Assembly: GCA_029288515.1 (NCBI GenBank)
Contig: JARIHB010000183.1
Location: 1-7,752, forward strand
Reading direction: 5' to 3'
DNA: 7,752 bases
DNA from: Candidatus Saccharimonadota bacterium
Lineage (GTDB): Bacteria; Patescibacteriota; Saccharimonadia; Saccharimonadales; UBA4665
Made by a program: the position numbers and the translations under genes. The notes below the pieces were generated by a model, which was given only the letters and a program-made list of their open reading frames with translations, had not been told where the DNA came from and ran no database searches. This document shows positions 6,264 to 7,752 of the stretch, in pieces (position 1 is the stretch's first letter; every line of letters starts with the position of its first letter).

Positions 6264-7165
6264 AGGTTGCCGTAGCGGGTTTGGGTCGTATGGGCATGCA
6301 AATCGCCCGCAAGCTCGCTGAGGGCGGCCACGACGTTATTGCTCACAACCGCAGTCGCGAACCGATCGTAGCAGCAGCGGCGTATGGTGCACGGGCTGCG
6401 TACACTAAAGAGGAAGTTGTACAGGCCTTTGACGGACAGCCGGTGGTATTGTGGATGATGATTCCGGCTGAAGTTTTTGACGCTGAACTAGCCGTTTGGT
6501 TGCCGCAATTGCCAAAAGGCAGCACTATCATCGATGGTGGTAATTCCGACTTTCGCAAGACACGCACACGGGCTGCAACCGTACAGGCGGCCGGCATGCA
6601 TCTGCTTGACGTTGGAACGAGCGGCGGCGTATGGGGCTACAAAAATGGGTTCTCTATGATGGCCGGTGGTGACACTGCAGTGTTTGCCAACGTTGAGCCA
6701 GTGCTTCAGACTCTTGCCAACCCGTCCGGCGCATATAAGTATTTCGGCCTCAGCGGTTCCGGCCATTATGTGAAGATGGTACACAACGCCATTGAATACG
6801 GCATGATGGAATCATTGGCCGAAGGGTATCGCATGCTTAAGGAAGGGCCGTATGATGCCCTGGATCTGGCTGCCGCCGGAGAGGTATGGCAGCACGGCAG
6901 CGTAGTTGCTTCGTGGCTGAACGAACTGTCGCGTCAGGCGTTAGCCGAAAACGCCGACATGGAAGGTATCAACGGCGGCGTGGCTGAATCCGGCGAGGCA
7001 CGCTGGACGCTGGAGACCGCGCACGAAGCAGGTATCAGCCTACCGGCTATCCAGGCTGCATTTGATGTAAGGCTGGCATCGCAAAAGGGCGAGGTGAGCT
7101 TTGCGACGAAGCTGCTTGCCGCGATGCGGAATAAATTCGGCGGCCATGCGGTAAACAAGTCATGA
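6260..7165 (+). CDS. gnd: 6-phosphogluconate dehydrogenase (decarboxylating), short form
   Basis: This enzyme oxidatively decarboxylates 6-phosphogluconate to ribulose-5-phosphate and CO2, the third step of the oxidative pentose phosphate branch. It has 301 residues and belongs to the short Gnd class, lacking most of the C-terminal half of the ~470-residue E. coli type. Motifs: Rossmann loop GLGRMG (7-12), IIDGGNSDFRKT (90-101), DVGTSGGVWG (117-126) and GSGHYVKMVHNAIEYGMM (166-183). Lys172, His175, Asn176, Glu179 and Tyr180 have the same spacing as the catalytic and substrate residues of the long enzymes. After the second Rossmann strand it has HNRSRE (Asn30, Arg31) instead of an acidic residue, which by family rules favours NADP over NAD; this is an inference. 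It overlaps pgl and zwf by 4 nt each (ATGA), so the three genes are very likely one transcript with coupled translation. Confidence 0.95.
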   Translation: MKVAVAGLGRMGMQIARKLAEGGHDVIAHNRSREPIVAAAAYGARAAYTKEEVVQAFDGQPVVLWMMIPAEVFDAELAVWLPQLPKGSTIIDGGNSDFRKTRTRAATVQAAGMHLLDVGTSGGVWGYKNGFSMMAGGDTAVFANVEPVLQTLANPSGAYKYFGLSGSGHYVKMVHNAIEYGMMESLAEGYRMLKEGPYDALDLAAAGEVWQHGSVVASWLNELSRQALAENADMEGINGGVAESGEARWTLETAHEAGISLPAIQAAFDVRLASQKGEVSFATKLLAAMRNKFGGHAVNKS

Positions 7166-7733
7166 GCGCCGCCATGCCGACTATACTCATTATCATAGGC
7201 ATCACTGGCGATCTCAGCCGCCGGAAATTATTGCCGGCCATCGAAGAGATCGTTGGGGCCGGGGCTGCACCCGAACAATTTGCTGTCGTGGGTATAACGC
7301 GCCAGGCGGTAAGCGCCAAAGAGGTGCTTAAGGATGCAGCGGTAAAACGGCCTGATTTTCTGTCGGCCCACCTGCGTATGTATCGAATGGATGTTACAAA
7401 AACGGACGAATATGCCGGCCTAGCCGCCTACTTGCATGACATTGAGGCCTCGTTTGGCGCCCCGGCTCAACGGCTTTTTTACGTGTCGGTGCCGCCGCAG
7501 GTTGCGCAACCGATCGTAGGCTGCCTGGGCGCCTCGGGCCTGGCGGGCAAACCTCATACCAAGCTCTTGTTGGAGAAGCCATTCGGTACCGATTTGGCGT
7601 CGGCGCGTGAGCTGGTGACGCAGATTTCGCGCTATTTTAGTGAAGACCAAGTGTACCGCATCGACCATTACTTGGCAAAGGAGATGGCTCAGAATCTTAT
7701 CGTCTTTCGCAGTGGAAACACACTATTCCGCCG
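7162..7733 (+). CDS. zwf: Glucose-6-phosphate 1-dehydrogenase (3' partial)
   Basis: This enzyme oxidises glucose-6-phosphate to 6-phosphogluconolactone, the entry step of the pathway whose next two enzymes are encoded upstream. Only the first 190 or so residues remain; the family is usually about 480-500 residues. Visible motifs: nucleotide-binding GITGDLSRRKLLPA (13-26), LFYVSVPP (105-112), LLEKPFG (136-142) and the substrate-site signature RIDHYLAKE (166-174). The last is normally RIDHYLGKE, so Gly is replaced by Ala172. The catalytic His of the family lies beyond the cut and cannot be checked. ATG 7162 overlaps the gnd stop (ATGA) without a clear Shine-Dalgarno, so coupled translation is likely; Met5 (ATG 7174) is a possible alternative. 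Translation past 7733 gives an adapter-derived tail CLLYTS, which is not real. The open frame has no stop because it runs off the contig. Confidence 0.95.
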
Positions 7734-7752
7734 CTGTCTCTTATACACATCT
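7734..7752 (-). other. Nextera/Tn5 mosaic end, reverse complement (sequencing artefact)
   Basis: CTGTCTCTTATACACATCT is the exact reverse complement of the 19-bp Tn5 mosaic end at positions 13-31. It interrupts zwf in mid-gene and is read-through adapter, not genomic sequence. Confidence 0.98.

Noticed and set aside
6260..7165. Recoding of TGA as glycine, as in some CPR lineages
   Set aside because: TGA ends pgl and gnd exactly at ATGA overlaps with the next gene, and no in-frame TGA interrupts any gene, so the standard code applies.
1..7752. A 7.7-kb Tn5-like transposon bounded by inverted 19-bp mosaic ends
   Set aside because: The left end is attached to the synthetic Nextera Read 2 tail, no transposase is present, and both ends cut genes in the middle. 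They are sequencing adapters.

Overview
The window is one assembly contig of bacterial chromosomal DNA. Untrimmed Illumina Nextera (Tn5) adapter sequence sits at both ends (1-31 and 7734-7752), so genuine sequence runs from about 32 to 7733. All six genes lie on the + strand, close together. The first and last genes are cut by the contig ends.

Layout: (1) 33-2012, 3' part of a membrane sensor histidine kinase (dCache-like sensor, TM, HAMP, PAS, HisKA, HATPase). (2) 2085-2744, a Nudix-type hydrolase with an enlarged Nudix loop. (3) 2781-4052, a FolC-like Mur-ligase-family enzyme (folylpolyglutamate/dihydrofolate synthase type). (4) 4090-5523, a DEDDh exonuclease fused to a UvrC-like GIY-YIG nuclease domain and a four-cysteine cluster. 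(5) 5592-7733, a tight operon for the oxidative pentose phosphate branch: pgl, gnd (short form) and zwf. The genes in this operon overlap by 4 nt (ATGA) and zwf is cut by the contig end. No gap between genes exceeds 75 bases, and no tRNA, rRNA, CRISPR array or real mobile element is visible.

How the genes work together: Zwf, Pgl and Gnd are the three successive steps from glucose-6-phosphate to ribulose-5-phosphate, yielding two reduced nicotinamide cofactors per glucose. The four upstream genes look functionally unrelated and appear to have separate promoters. At folC and the exonuclease gene a -10-like box ends 6-7 nt before the ATG and no Shine-Dalgarno is visible, which suggests leaderless mRNAs. 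gnd, inside the operon, has a strong Shine-Dalgarno. Stem-loops overlap the stop codons of the kinase, folC and exonuclease genes.

Organism: a bacterium of moderate GC content using the standard code (TAA, TAG and TGA all serve as stops). Small intergenic gaps, the style of the SHQLRTP kinase, the short Gnd and the atypical FolC would fit a Patescibacteria/CPR lineage such as Saccharibacteria. That is an impression from protein style, not a demonstrated placement. I see no new multi-gene system. The most notable items are the three-module nuclease, the leaderless-promoter pattern and the adapter-derived false coding sequence at both ends.
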